Shown here: in pieces, positions 1 to 9,763 of the stretch | Layout: each line of letters starts with the position of its first letter | Position numbering within the stretch: the first letter of the stretch is position 1 | NCBI GenBank assembly: GCA_017446685.1 | Contig: JAFSQI010000001.1 | Coordinates: 1-64,000 of the forward strand | DNA length: 64,000 nucleotides | Origin: Butyrivibrio sp. | GTDB taxonomy: Bacteria > Bacillota > Clostridia > Lachnospirales > Lachnospiraceae | Reading direction: 5' to 3' | Notes under the pieces: model-generated | Told to the model about the DNA's origin: nothing | The model's database searches: none | The model's input: the letters and a program-made list of their open reading frames with translations, nothing else | Program-made: the position numbers and the translations under genes

Positions 1-3
1 ATA

Positions 4-35
4 GGTTTTTGTTTTTCCTCAGAAAAACAGAAACC
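4..35. repeat. Imperfect hairpin at the window edge
   Basis: GGTTTTTGTTTTTC (4-17) is complementary to GAAAAACAGAAACC (22-35) with one mismatch and a 4-nt loop. It lies between the 74-bp repeat and the left edge, on the path from the minus-strand T-box to its unseen gene. Its role is unknown. Confidence 0.5.
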
Positions 36-50
36 GTACTGGACTAGCTT

Positions 51-124
51 TCATCTTTAGATGAAAGCGTATCTGGCGAAGCCAGATTCTTGCGGGAAAT
101 TTCCGCTTTTGCCCGCAAGAAGTC
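51..124. repeat. 74-bp three-hairpin dispersed repeat, copy 1
   Basis: This segment recurs at 53060-53133 in the same orientation with four mismatches in 74 positions. Copy 1 folds into three consecutive hairpins: 48-67 (CTTTCATCT with AGATGAAAG), 71-87 (ATCTGGC, gaa loop, GCCAGAT) and 88-120 (TCTTGCGGG with CCCGCAAGA). The middle hairpin contains GCGAAGC, a very stable mini-hairpin core. It sits between the T-box terminator and the left edge. It may be a REP- or MITE-like element or a structured RNA; there is no coding potential. Confidence 0.75.
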
Positions 125-126
125 AT

Positions 127-418
127 AAAAAAATCCCTGACAGAATCATCTTCTGTCAAGGACGAATGATCATAAAGCATATAAATAGCCCATCCGCGGT
201 GCCACCTTGAATTCGTAGTAAAGACTACGCGCCTCTTAGAGATACCAACATATCCCCGGCTACTAACGGGAGCCTTCCGTTGCAGAATACTCTGGATAAA
301 AAATCCATTTGACTGCACCCTCAGCGGTCCATTTGAATATGTGTATCTTACCTGTTCTCAGCAACTCAGGCTCTCTGTGAAGGCATCATAGACGTTATCT
401 CCGCTTCATCGGTTTAAA
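127..418 (-). promoter_or_regulatory. T-box leader (tRNA-sensing riboswitch)
   Basis: Read on the minus strand, the conserved T-box sequence AAGGTGGCACCGCGG lies at 193-207. It is followed by an intrinsic terminator at 127-162 (TCCTTGACAGAA with TTCTGTCAGGGA, then a T run). Upstream are stem I elements, with a lower helix formed by GCGG (401-404) and CCGC (324-327). T-boxes pair with uncharged tRNA to let transcription of aminoacyl-tRNA synthetase or amino-acid genes continue. The specifier strand reads about TCAAATGGA (336-328), so ATG or TGG are candidate codons, but I cannot fix the register. The controlled gene lies left of position 1. Confidence 0.88.
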
Positions 419-596
419 TTATTAACTTGCAAAAATCATACTACCGTAATTATTCATTGTCAACACCTAAAAAAATAAATGAAATAAATTTTCGAAAAAA
501 ATGAAATTTTTATTGACAATGAATATAAAGAGGCACATAATGAGCCTATCAGTTTTGCCATAAACTGAAAATATTAAAGAAAGCGAGGTAAATGTA

Positions 597-683
597 ATGA
601 TTATTCTAGTGGCGAGATTTTTTAAAGCGAATCATGTATTTAAGACTTTACCTCGGGATAGTGTATTCGGATTCAGAGATTGA
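597..683 (+). CDS. Putative 28-aa leader peptide
   Basis: ATG at 597 follows GAGG (585-588) and the frame runs to TGA at 681-683. The peptide begins MIILVARFF and is rich in hydrophobic and basic residues, with no resemblance to a membrane protein. Its ribosome binding site and codons 17-20 form the two arms of a perfect 9-bp stem, and a terminator follows 41 nt after the stop. It is therefore more likely a regulatory leader for the downstream ABC genes than an independent protein. The start at 597 is preferred because the ATG at 592 is followed at once by TAA. Confidence 0.55.
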   Translation: MIILVARFFKANHVFKTLPRDSVFGFRD

Positions 684-724
684 TTTTGGCGTGTAATCTG
701 AATATTTATTGTTGTAGGGTTATC

Positions 725-762
725 CCCGGGAAAGTCTGATAATAGATTTTCCCGGGTTTTTT
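725..762 (+). terminator. Intrinsic terminator/attenuator before the ABC genes
   Basis: CCCGGGAAA (725-733) pairs with TTTCCCGGG (748-756), followed by six T. It lies between the leader ORF and the exporter genes, which fits conditional termination. Confidence 0.85.
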
Positions 763-888
763 GTTGTATTTTTTTCAAATGCAATATTCAAAAAATAAAA
801 TCTGCAGCAATAAAGATATGATCAAAATCCCGAGAAAAGACAAACATTGTTACAGCTCAGAGAGCAATGATTCAAAAGGAGGAAAACA

Positions 889-2622
889 GTGAACACACTT
901 GGAAGTTATGTGCGGAAGCATTGGGCAACGTATACTATGGCAGTTATATTTATGATACTGGCTATTGCCCTTGATATGTTGTTTCCAAAAGTAACAGAAA
1001 AAATCGTAAACGAAGTACTTGTTGGACAAGATTACAGCCATTTTGCCATTTTGCTGATAGCTATAATAATGATTGGCGTAGGCAGAAGTGTATTTGGATA
1101 TTTCAAGGAATTTACCTTTGACAAAAACTGTATAACGATTGGTACAGAGATGAGAAAAGATCTCTTTGACCATATACAGAGTCTATCGCTTGATTATTTT
1201 GACGATGCCAATACCGGGGAACTTATGGCGCGAGTCAAGGATGATATAGATAAGGTTTATAATCTGGTTGGAATGGTTGCGATGCGTGGAATGGAGGTAA
1301 CACTAAATGCAGTTCTTATACTGTATTTCATGTTTTCAATAAATCCGGTTCTTACCATGTTACCACTATCCTTTATGGTAATTTGTGCAGCAACAGCAAT
1401 TTTAATGGAAAAAAAGCTTGATAAAATTTACGAAGATATAAGCGAGGAAAATGCACTATTAACAACAATTGCAGAAGAAAATCTTGCAGGCGTCCGTACA
1501 GTCAAGGCATTTGCAAGAGAAGACTATGAGATAAAAAAGTTCATGGGGCACAATAAAAAATTCTATGAGGTGAATATGACTGAGGCAAAGGCTTTGATAC
1601 ATTTTTATCCAATATTCCAGCTTGCAGGAACACTTCTTCCTGTGGCATGTGCTGTGCTTGGTGGAATTTCGGTAATAAATGGACATATGAATCTTGGAAG
1701 CCTTACTGCTTATATTATTTACAGTCGTAATTGTACCTGGCCTATGGAAGAACTTGGTTGGATAACCAATGAATTTTCAAGTGCAATTGCATCTCTTAAG
1801 AAGATAAAAAAGATCTATGAAGAGCATTCAACTCTTTTGGAAAATGATAAGCCGATGCATGTAAATTCGATAAAAGGAAATGTTGAATTTGAGCATGTAT
1901 CACTTAAATTCGGTGAAAAAGAAATACTTAAGGATATAAGTTTTAAGCTTGAATCAGGAAAAACTCTCGGAATAATGGGACAGACAGGTTCAGGAAAGTC
2001 CACAATAGTAAATCTTATGCAAAGATTTTATGATCCCTCAGATGGTAAGATTTTTCTTGACGGAGTAGAAATCAGGGACATGGAACTTGAGCAGGTTAGA
2101 GGTGCTTCAGCAGTAGTAATGCAGGATGTATTTCTTTTCTCAGATACAATTGAAGAAAATATCCGTATGGGACGCAGAGAAGATCTGACACTTGATGAAG
2201 TAAAAGATGCAGCCAAAATGGCGAAAGCAAGTGACTTCATAGAAAGACTTGATGATAATTACAACACTGTAATCGGTGAAAGAGGTGTAGGTTTATCCGG
2301 AGGTCAGAAGCAGAGAATCAGCATTGCGAGAGCTCTTTCAAAGAAAGCACCGATACTTATTTTAGATGACTCTACATCAGCACTTGATATGGAGACAGAA
2401 TCTGAAATACAAAAAACACTTGATGAAATCAAAGGTGTTACAAGAGTCATAATTGCACACAGGATTTCAGCAGTTAAAAATGCAGATGAAATTATTTACT
2501 TGAAAGACGGACTTATCGCTGAACGCGGAAGTCATGAAGAACTGATAGGTAAAAAGGGACTTTATTATGAGACATACATTGCTCAATATGGAGTTCCAAA
2601 GGAAATGGAGGTGAGTGCATAA
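889..2622 (+). CDS. ABC multidrug-type exporter, subunit with degenerate ATPase site
   Basis: This half-transporter of 577 aa has six membrane segments (about 1-300) and a C-terminal ATPase. It carries Walker A GQTGSGKST (364-372), signature LSGGQ (469-473) and Walker B ILILDD (489-494). The catalytic glutamate after Walker B is replaced by Asp494, as in the degenerate subunit of heterodimeric exporters such as BmrC, LmrC and TM287. The GTG start at 889 is supported by AAGGAGG at 876-882. It overlaps the next gene by one base, so the two are surely co-translated. Likely role: drug or lipid-like substrate export at the cell membrane; the substrate cannot be read from sequence. Confidence 0.93.
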   Translation: MNTLGSYVRKHWATYTMAVIFMILAIALDMLFPKVTEKIVNEVLVGQDYSHFAILLIAIIMIGVGRSVFGYFKEFTFDKNCITIGTEMRKDLFDHIQSLSLDYFDDANTGELMARVKDDIDKVYNLVGMVAMRGMEVTLNAVLILYFMFSINPVLTMLPLSFMVICAATAILMEKKLDKIYEDISEENALLTTIAEENLAGVRTVKAFAREDYEIKKFMGHNKKFYEVNMTEAKALIHFYPIFQLAGTLLPVACAVLGGISVINGHMNLGSLTAYIIYSRNCTWPMEELGWITNEFSSAIASLKKIKKIYEEHSTLLENDKPMHVNSIKGNVEFEHVSLKFGEKEILKDISFKLESGKTLGIMGQTGSGKSTIVNLMQRFYDPSDGKIFLDGVEIRDMELEQVRGASAVVMQDVFLFSDTIEENIRMGRREDLTLDEVKDAAKMAKASDFIERLDDNYNTVIGERGVGLSGGQKQRISIARALSKKAPILILDDSTSALDMETESEIQKTLDEIKGVTRVIIAHRISAVKNADEIIYLKDGLIAERGSHEELIGKKGLYYETYIAQYGVPKEMEVSA

Positions 2623-4403
2623 TGGCAGCAAACTCATTTCGTGAGGATGAACAGTTGTCAAATACGGACAGGAAAAAGATATTTGTAAGAATTATTCGTT
2701 ATCTTCGTCCGCATGTTATTGAAATAATACCGGTTCTGATATCACTTGCTATAACAGTATGTATAAATCTTATCAGCCCACTTCTCATTGAATATGCAAT
2801 AGATGAGCATGTGGCTAACAAGAATGTAAGAGGTCTTTTGACCATAACAACTATAATAGTAACTCTCGGAATTGTGTATATTATATTTGTAAAATTAAGA
2901 ATGTACATGATGAATAAAGTTGCCAATACGATTCTCATGGACATAAGAGAAGAATTGTATGAGCACATACAGACACTGTCATTTACGTTTTTTGACAACA
3001 GACCAACAGGTAAGATTTTGGCAAGAATAATCGGTGACGTTAATTCGTTAAAAGATGTAATGGCTAACACAATCACAAACCTTATTCCAAACATGATAAC
3101 TGTAGTTGGTGTTGTGATAATAATGCTGATAAAGGACTGGAGACTGGCGATGGGAACTCTTTGTTCGCTTCCACTAATGTTTGTCAGTGTATTTTGGATA
3201 AGGAGTATGACTCATTCGCGTTGGCAGCTTATGAGAAAAAAAGCGTCAAACTTAAATGCTTATGTTCATGAAGATATAGCAGGAATTTCTGTTGTACAGA
3301 GTTTCCATGCTGAAAAAGAAACAAAAAAGACATTCAGGGAACTGGCAAATGAACATAGAGATGCATACATAGCAGCCTGCAGAGCGGCAGATCTTTTTGG
3401 ACCTGCAATTGATATGAGCTGGGCTATAAGCAGTATGATCCTATATCTTGTTGCTATAAGACTTTTGGGATATACTGCTGCTTCAGTCGGACTTATCGCA
3501 GCATTTGCCAGTTATTCCACAATGTTTTGGAGCCCTATTATGGGATTGTCCAATTACTACAATCAGCTTGTTACCAATATATCGGCTGCAGAAAGAGTTT
3601 TTGATATTCTTGATACTGAGCCTGAAATTGTTGACAAAGAAGGTGCAAGTGTACTTCCTGAAATTGATGGAAAGGTATGCTTTGAAAATGTAGGATTTAC
3701 ATATGATGAAGGCACAGATGATGAAACAAGGGTTCTTGAAAATGTGAATTTTACAGTAAATCCCGGGGAAACCATAGCTCTTGTAGGACCTACAGGTGCA
3801 GGAAAAACTACAATAGTTAATCTTATCAGCAGATTTTATGATATTCAGAAGGGAAAGATATTTGTTGATGGTCATGACCTGACGGATGTGACAATAAACA
3901 GTCTTAGAAGCCAGATGGGTGTAATGACTCAGGATAATTTCATTTTCCATGGAACAGTTCGCGAAAATATTATGTATGGAAAGCTTGATGCAACTGAAGA
4001 AGAAATGATAGCCGCAGCAAAGGCAGTAAATGCTCACGAATTTATCATGAATCTTGAAAACGGATATGATACTGAGTTAAAAGAACGCGGAGCCGGACTT
4101 TCAATTGGCCAAAGGCAGCTTATAGCTTTTGCCCGCACGATGATATCAATGCCCAAAATACTTATTCTTGATGAAGCTACAAGTAGTATTGATACTCACA
4201 CTGAGATGCTTGTACAAAAAGGAATACAGGCTCTTTTATCAGGAAGAACTAGCTTTGTTATCGCACACAGGTTATCAACAATAAAAAATGCCGACAGGAT
4301 ATTTGTAATAAATAAAGGTGGCATAATGGAAAGTGGTAATCATGATGAGCTCATAGCAAAGAAGGGAGCATATTACGATTTATATATGGCTCAGTTTGCA
4401 TAA
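2622..4403 (+). CDS. ABC multidrug-type exporter, catalytic partner subunit
   Basis: This partner half-transporter (593 aa) has a membrane domain over about residues 35-325. Walker A is at 389-397 (GPTGAGKTT) and Walker B ILILDE ends in the canonical Glu518. Its signature is LSIGQ (493-497) instead of LSGGQ. In a heterodimer the altered signature would face the Asp494-bearing site of the first subunit, giving one degenerate and one active ATP site. The two deviations therefore agree with each other and support an obligate BmrCD/LmrCD-type heterodimer. ATG at 2622 overlaps the TAA of the first gene. Confidence 0.94.
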   Translation: MAANSFREDEQLSNTDRKKIFVRIIRYLRPHVIEIIPVLISLAITVCINLISPLLIEYAIDEHVANKNVRGLLTITTIIVTLGIVYIIFVKLRMYMMNKVANTILMDIREELYEHIQTLSFTFFDNRPTGKILARIIGDVNSLKDVMANTITNLIPNMITVVGVVIIMLIKDWRLAMGTLCSLPLMFVSVFWIRSMTHSRWQLMRKKASNLNAYVHEDIAGISVVQSFHAEKETKKTFRELANEHRDAYIAACRAADLFGPAIDMSWAISSMILYLVAIRLLGYTAASVGLIAAFASYSTMFWSPIMGLSNYYNQLVTNISAAERVFDILDTEPEIVDKEGASVLPEIDGKVCFENVGFTYDEGTDDETRVLENVNFTVNPGETIALVGPTGAGKTTIVNLISRFYDIQKGKIFVDGHDLTDVTINSLRSQMGVMTQDNFIFHGTVRENIMYGKLDATEEEMIAAAKAVNAHEFIMNLENGYDTELKERGAGLSIGQRQLIAFARTMISMPKILILDEATSSIDTHTEMLVQKGIQALLSGRTSFVIAHRLSTIKNADRIFVINKGGIMESGNHDELIAKKGAYYDLYMAQFA

Positions 4404-4429
4404 GAAAATTGACAACCGGTTTGTAACAA

Positions 4430-4502
4430 AACCGCAATTATCCAGGTAAGAACTTGTTTATCCGGCGTAATTGCGGTTAAATTATTTAAGAAAAATAATT
4501 TA
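4430..4502 (+). terminator. Hairpins downstream of the ABC pair
   Basis: AACCGCAATTA (4430-4440) pairs with TAATTGCGGTT (4468-4478). A second perfect 8-bp hairpin follows (AAATTATT with AATAATTT, 4480-4502). T runs are weak, so termination is likely but not certain. Confidence 0.55.
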
Positions 4503-4557
4503 ACGATTAATTGATAATGTTCGGGCTGATATAATTTAGTGTGGAGCAATAGTATTT

Positions 4558-5520
4558 GTGGAAAATCTTATTTTTAGTTTAAATGCAACACTACCGATTT
4601 TTTTGTTGATGGTGCTGGGATATATTTTTAATAAACTCGGTTTTATAAATGAAAAAGCAGCGGAATGGATGAATAAATTTGTATTTAAGATTCCGCTTCC
4701 TGTGCTTCTTTTTGAAGATCTTGCAGAGCAGGATTTTGCAGGGACCTGGGATGGAAAATTTGTATTATTCTGCTTTGCTGCTACAATTTTCAGTATAGCG
4801 ATAATTTCACTGGTTTCTTTTTTTCTGGTAAAAGATAAAGCAGAAAGAGGGGAATTTATACAAGGGTCCTATCGAAGCAGTGCGGCGCTGTTAGGAATAG
4901 CCTTTATTCACAATATATATGGTGAAGCAAGCTCCGGTATGGCTCCGCTTATGATAATAGGAAGCGTTCCTTTTTATAATATTTTTGCAGTAATAATCCT
5001 TATGGTAACGGCAACAGATTTAAGTGAAAATGGCAGAAAAAATAATGAACTGCTGAAAAAGACTTTGAAAGGAATAATCAAGAATCCGATTCTTATCGGT
5101 ATTTTTTGCGGTCTTGTCTGGTCACTTTTAAAAATTCCAATGCCAAAGGTAATAGGTACTACAGTATCAAATGTCGGAGCGCTGGCAACGCCGCTTGGTC
5201 TTATGTCAATGGGAGCATCTTTTGATGTAAAAAAAGCTGCATCCAATATAAAGCAGGCATTTGCGGCAAGCTTTATAAAACTCTTTTTACTGGTGGGAAT
5301 GTTTATGCCGCTTGCAATAAAATTCGGATACAGAAATGAGCAGATAATAGCCATTCTGGTTATGCTTGGTTCTGCAACTACAGTTTCAAGCTTTGTAATG
5401 GCAAAAAATATGGGGCATGACGGAGTTCTCAGCAGCAGTATAATTATGATGACTACCTTTGGATGCTCTTTTTCCCTTACCTTCTGGCTATATATTCTAA
5501 AAGTCCTGGGAGTGATATGA
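4558..5520 (+). CDS. AEC family permease (auxin efflux carrier-like)
   Basis: This 320-aa hydrophobic protein has about ten membrane segments in the two-halves layout of the AEC family. Its opening resembles AEC proteins (PIFLLMVLGYIFNKLGF). Bacterial AEC members move small organic acids such as malate or malonate; the substrate here is unknown. The reading frame starts with GTG at 4558 and lacks a strong ribosome binding site. It is a single gene between the ABC operon and a convergent hydrolase gene. Confidence 0.88.
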   Translation: MENLIFSLNATLPIFLLMVLGYIFNKLGFINEKAAEWMNKFVFKIPLPVLLFEDLAEQDFAGTWDGKFVLFCFAATIFSIAIISLVSFFLVKDKAERGEFIQGSYRSSAALLGIAFIHNIYGEASSGMAPLMIIGSVPFYNIFAVIILMVTATDLSENGRKNNELLKKTLKGIIKNPILIGIFCGLVWSLLKIPMPKVIGTTVSNVGALATPLGLMSMGASFDVKKAASNIKQAFAASFIKLFLLVGMFMPLAIKFGYRNEQIIAILVMLGSATTVSSFVMAKNMGHDGVLSSSIIMMTTFGCSFSLTFWLYILKVLGVI

Positions 5521-5530
5521 TTTTAGGAAA

Positions 5531-5566
5531 AAATGCGAGGCTGTATAGTTTTTAAGCCCCGCATTT
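5531..5566. terminator. Shared terminator between convergent genes
   Basis: AAATGCGAGGCT (5531-5542) pairs with AGCCCCGCATTT (5555-5566) with one mismatch. The T run is better on the minus strand, so it mainly ends the hydrolase transcript. Confidence 0.7.
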
Positions 5567-5576
5567 ATATTGTCTG

Positions 5577-6503
5577 TCAGAATTCTGTTTTGGAAAGAAA
5601 ATTATCAATTTTTGCCCAATAGTTTTCCGGATCTCTGACAACGCATTCAATATGACCTGCACCGAGAATCAGACAATACTGTTTTGGACATTTTGCAGTT
5701 TCATAAAGCCTTGAGCACATCTGAGGATCAATAAATGTATCGTTATCGCCATGAATAAAAAGAGTCGGTGTAGTTGATCTTTCAACAGCTTCTATAGGAT
5801 TAACGTCATTAATGTCAAAGCCCGCTTTTAATCTGATAATTATTCTGGCAAGAAAAAGAGCAATTGGAACCGGAATAAAAGACCCTTTGAACATTTTATA
5901 GGTATGGGCAAACTGCTCACGGAGTGTAGTATATGAGCTGTCGGCAATTGCTGCCTTTACATTTGGAGGAAGCTTTTCACCTGTAGTCATAAGGGTTGTT
6001 GCACTTCCCATGCTCATTCCGTGAAGAATGATTTTAGCTTCCGGGTCTCTTTTTATTATCCAGTATATCCACTCAAGAATATCAAGTCTGTCATCATATC
6101 CATAACCAATATATTTGCCTTCGCTTTTTCCAAAACCGCGAAGGTCAGGAAGTAAGCAGTTAATGCCTTTTTCCAGATAATGCTTGGCATATATACCGTT
6201 TGTTTCATGGTTGTCCCATATACCATGTATAATTATGGCATACCTGTGAGAATTTTCTTTTGCTGCAATATATGAGGCATGAAGCTTAATCTGATCAATA
6301 GCTTCGATATACATATCCTGTCTGTTGGGATGTTTTCTTACAAACATACGACCTTCAGTGATTGAAGGATCAAAGTCATTGGTTTCATCAGTAAGCTGCT
6401 TGGGAACCATAGAAATTTTATAGAGATAATTGCTGAAAGCATATGCTCCGCCAAATAAAGCAGAGAAAAGTCCTAGTGAAACAAGTGTATTTTTTTTGGC
6501 CAT
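5577..6503 (-). CDS. Membrane-anchored alpha/beta hydrolase
   Basis: The 308-aa protein starts with one hydrophobic segment (about 8-28), which should anchor it or act as an uncleaved signal. An alpha/beta-hydrolase fold follows. Visible motifs are the oxyanion strand IIIHG, the nucleophile elbow HGMSMG (GxSxG), LPDLRGFGKSEGKYIG, an Asp in HGDNDTFIDP and a His in GAGHIE, which together give a Ser-Asp-His triad. The family resembles YqkD-like peptidase_S9/BAAT-type hydrolases of Firmicutes with unknown substrates. It is transcribed alone, convergent with the AEC gene. Confidence 0.88.
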   Translation of the reverse strand: MAKKNTLVSLGLFSALFGGAYAFSNYLYKISMVPKQLTDETNDFDPSITEGRMFVRKHPNRQDMYIEAIDQIKLHASYIAAKENSHRYAIIIHGIWDNHETNGIYAKHYLEKGINCLLPDLRGFGKSEGKYIGYGYDDRLDILEWIYWIIKRDPEAKIILHGMSMGSATTLMTTGEKLPPNVKAAIADSSYTTLREQFAHTYKMFKGSFIPVPIALFLARIIIRLKAGFDINDVNPIEAVERSTTPTLFIHGDNDTFIDPQMCSRLYETAKCPKQYCLILGAGHIECVVRDPENYWAKIDNFLSKTEF

Positions 6504-6658
6504 ATAAAAGCTCCATTCATCAATTTTTTGATAGTTGTAAACAAAAATCCAAAGCTAATTTTGGTATAAATATATATTATCATCTTTTGGGCAAAATATA
6601 GCAATATTTCCATTTTCTTTTTACAAACAATAAGTTATCATTATTTATGTGGCATTAA

Positions 6659-8197
<1,539 letters not shown>

Positions 8198-8214
8198 ATA
8201 ACTGAGAATTTCAT

Positions 8215-8273
8215 TGTGGATAACCCGGCAAAAATGTGATTTATTTGCCGAAAAAAATTAAAAATGTGGATAA
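8215..8273. other. Two DnaA-box-like sites flanking a small hairpin
   Basis: TGTGGATAA (the complement of the consensus TTATCCACA) occurs at 8215-8223 and 8265-8273. Between them CGGCAAA pairs with TTTGCCG (about 8226-8250). Whether DnaA binds here is unknown. Confidence 0.4.
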
Positions 8274-8281
8274 AAATAAAA

Positions 8282-8328
8282 AACTGCAGCTTAAAGAATA
8301 AAAAACATCTTTAGCTGTAGTTTTTTTT
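8282..8328 (+). terminator. Intrinsic terminator after the GH51 gene
   Basis: AACTGCAGCTTAAAGA pairs with TCTTTAGCTGTAGTT (one mismatch, one bulge), followed by a run of eight T. Confidence 0.85.
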
Positions 8329-8333
8329 ATGAC

Positions 8334-8363
8334 TTGACCACATTAAGTATTAGAATGTAGTAT
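8334..8363 (+). promoter_or_regulatory. Likely sigma-A promoter of the MATE gene
   Basis: TTGACC (8334-8339) and TAGTAT (8358-8363) are 18 nt apart and lie 37 nt before the ATG at 8401, just past the upstream terminator. Confidence 0.5.
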
Positions 8364-8400
8364 TGGAGAAGTTGAAAAATATAGTTTAGCAGGATTGGTT

Positions 8401-9756
8401 ATGTCAGAAAAAATAATAGTGGATAATAAAAAATTTTACGGGAATTTATGCAGAATAGCGCTGCCGATTGCACTGCAAAGTCTTATGCTTGCAATGGTTG
8501 CCGCAGCGGATGCTCTTATGCTTGGAAGAGTTGAACAGAATCAGATGACTGCGGTTTCGCTTGCTACTCAGATTCAGTTTGTACAAAATATGTTTTTATC
8601 CTCAGCCACCGCTGCCGGAGCGATTCTTGGAGCGCAGTACTGGGGAAAGGGCAATAAAAAGACCCTTGAGGATATTTTTAATCTCATGCTCTGGTTTTGT
8701 GGAATAGTTTCTTTAGTTTTTTTCCTTGCCTGTGAGTTTTGTCCCGAGGCTCTTATGAAGATATTTGCAAGTGACAGTGAGCTTATAGCAATTGGAAGCT
8801 CATATCTAAGGATTGCAGGATGGTCTTACCTGATAACAGGTATATCCCAGTGCTACCTTACAATCATGAAGGTCACAGAAAATGTTAAAGAGGGCGCATT
8901 TATAAGTACAAGTGCGGTGGTGTTCAATATACTTTTTAACGCTGTTTTTATCTTTGGTCTGGTTGGAGCACCGAGAATGGAGGCCCGCGGAGCGGCACTA
9001 TCCACAACAATTGCCAGGATTATTGAATTGGTTTTATGCCTTGTTTTATCAAGGAAAGAAAAGTATATCCGTCCGGCACTTGGAAGATTTTTTGGTGTAT
9101 CCGGTCAGCTTATCAGGGATTTTGCAAGGCAATGTATTCCTCTTATGGGAGGAGCCATGTGCTGGGGAATAGGATTTACTTCATATACCGCAATAATGGG
9201 GCATATGGGAGTCGACGCCGCAGCAGCCAATTCAGTGGCAGCCGTTGTTAGAGACCTTACCTGCTGTGCCTGCAACGGAATAGGAAGTGCTGCGGGAATA
9301 ATAGTCGGAAATGAGCTTGGAGCAGGAAAACTTGATTTGGGAAAGGCCTATGGAATCAAGCTTAAAAATATATCTTTCGTGGTGGGTTTCATATCAACAG
9401 CCATAATTCTGGCGGTAACGCCAATTGTTGTAAACGGTGTAATACTGTCAGATACAGCCAGACAGTATCTGATTGGAATGATGATAATTTTATCTGTATA
9501 CATGATCGGAAGATGCGTTAATACCGTAATGATCAACGGGGTTCTTGACGGCGGAGGAGATACAATTTTTGATCTATACAGTCTGATAGTAAGTATGTGG
9601 TTGATTGCTATTCCGCTTGCCTTTTCCGGAGCTTTTTTCCTGGGGTGGTCGCCTCTTGCGGTTTACGCATGTACCTGCGTTGATGAAGTAGGCAAGATTC
9701 CGTGGGTTCTCATCAGATTCAGAAAATATAAATGGGTAAAGGACTTAACGAGGTAA
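8401..9756 (+). CDS. MATE family efflux protein
   Basis: This about 451-aa protein has twelve predicted membrane segments in two similar halves, with the MATE opening RIALPIALQSLMLAMVAAADALMLG split over helices 1-2. MATE proteins export cationic drugs or metabolites using Na+ or H+. An in-frame TTG lies at 8395, but ATG at 8401 is preferred because AGGA (8391-8394) is then at a normal distance. The next gene follows after 7 nt, so the two are likely co-transcribed. Confidence 0.92.
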   Translation: MSEKIIVDNKKFYGNLCRIALPIALQSLMLAMVAAADALMLGRVEQNQMTAVSLATQIQFVQNMFLSSATAAGAILGAQYWGKGNKKTLEDIFNLMLWFCGIVSLVFFLACEFCPEALMKIFASDSELIAIGSSYLRIAGWSYLITGISQCYLTIMKVTENVKEGAFISTSAVVFNILFNAVFIFGLVGAPRMEARGAALSTTIARIIELVLCLVLSRKEKYIRPALGRFFGVSGQLIRDFARQCIPLMGGAMCWGIGFTSYTAIMGHMGVDAAAANSVAAVVRDLTCCACNGIGSAAGIIVGNELGAGKLDLGKAYGIKLKNISFVVGFISTAIILAVTPIVVNGVILSDTARQYLIGMMIILSVYMIGRCVNTVMINGVLDGGGDTIFDLYSLIVSMWLIAIPLAFSGAFFLGWSPLAVYACTCVDEVGKIPWVLIRFRKYKWVKDLTR

Positions 9757-9763
9757 CCAAAAG

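Larger units (their letters stand above)
583..762 (+). promoter_or_regulatory. Attenuator-type leader of the ABC exporter operon
   Basis: The leader holds a small ORF (597-683), three stems and a terminator. CGAGGTAAA (584-592, including the leader's ribosome binding site) is the exact complement of TTTACCTCG (647-655) inside the ORF. A second stem pairs ATTCAGA (671-677) with TCTGAAT. GGGATA (655-660) can pair with TATCCC (721-726), which overlaps the 5' arm of the terminator and could act as an antiterminator. The layout resembles ribosome-mediated attenuation of Bacillus subtilis bmrCD by the BmrB leader. Homology to BmrB is not claimed. Confidence 0.6.

Noticed and set aside
3483..4037. 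184-codon minus-strand frame opposite the second ABC gene
   Set aside because: It lies fully inside a well-supported ABC gene and has no ribosome binding site or recognisable motif.
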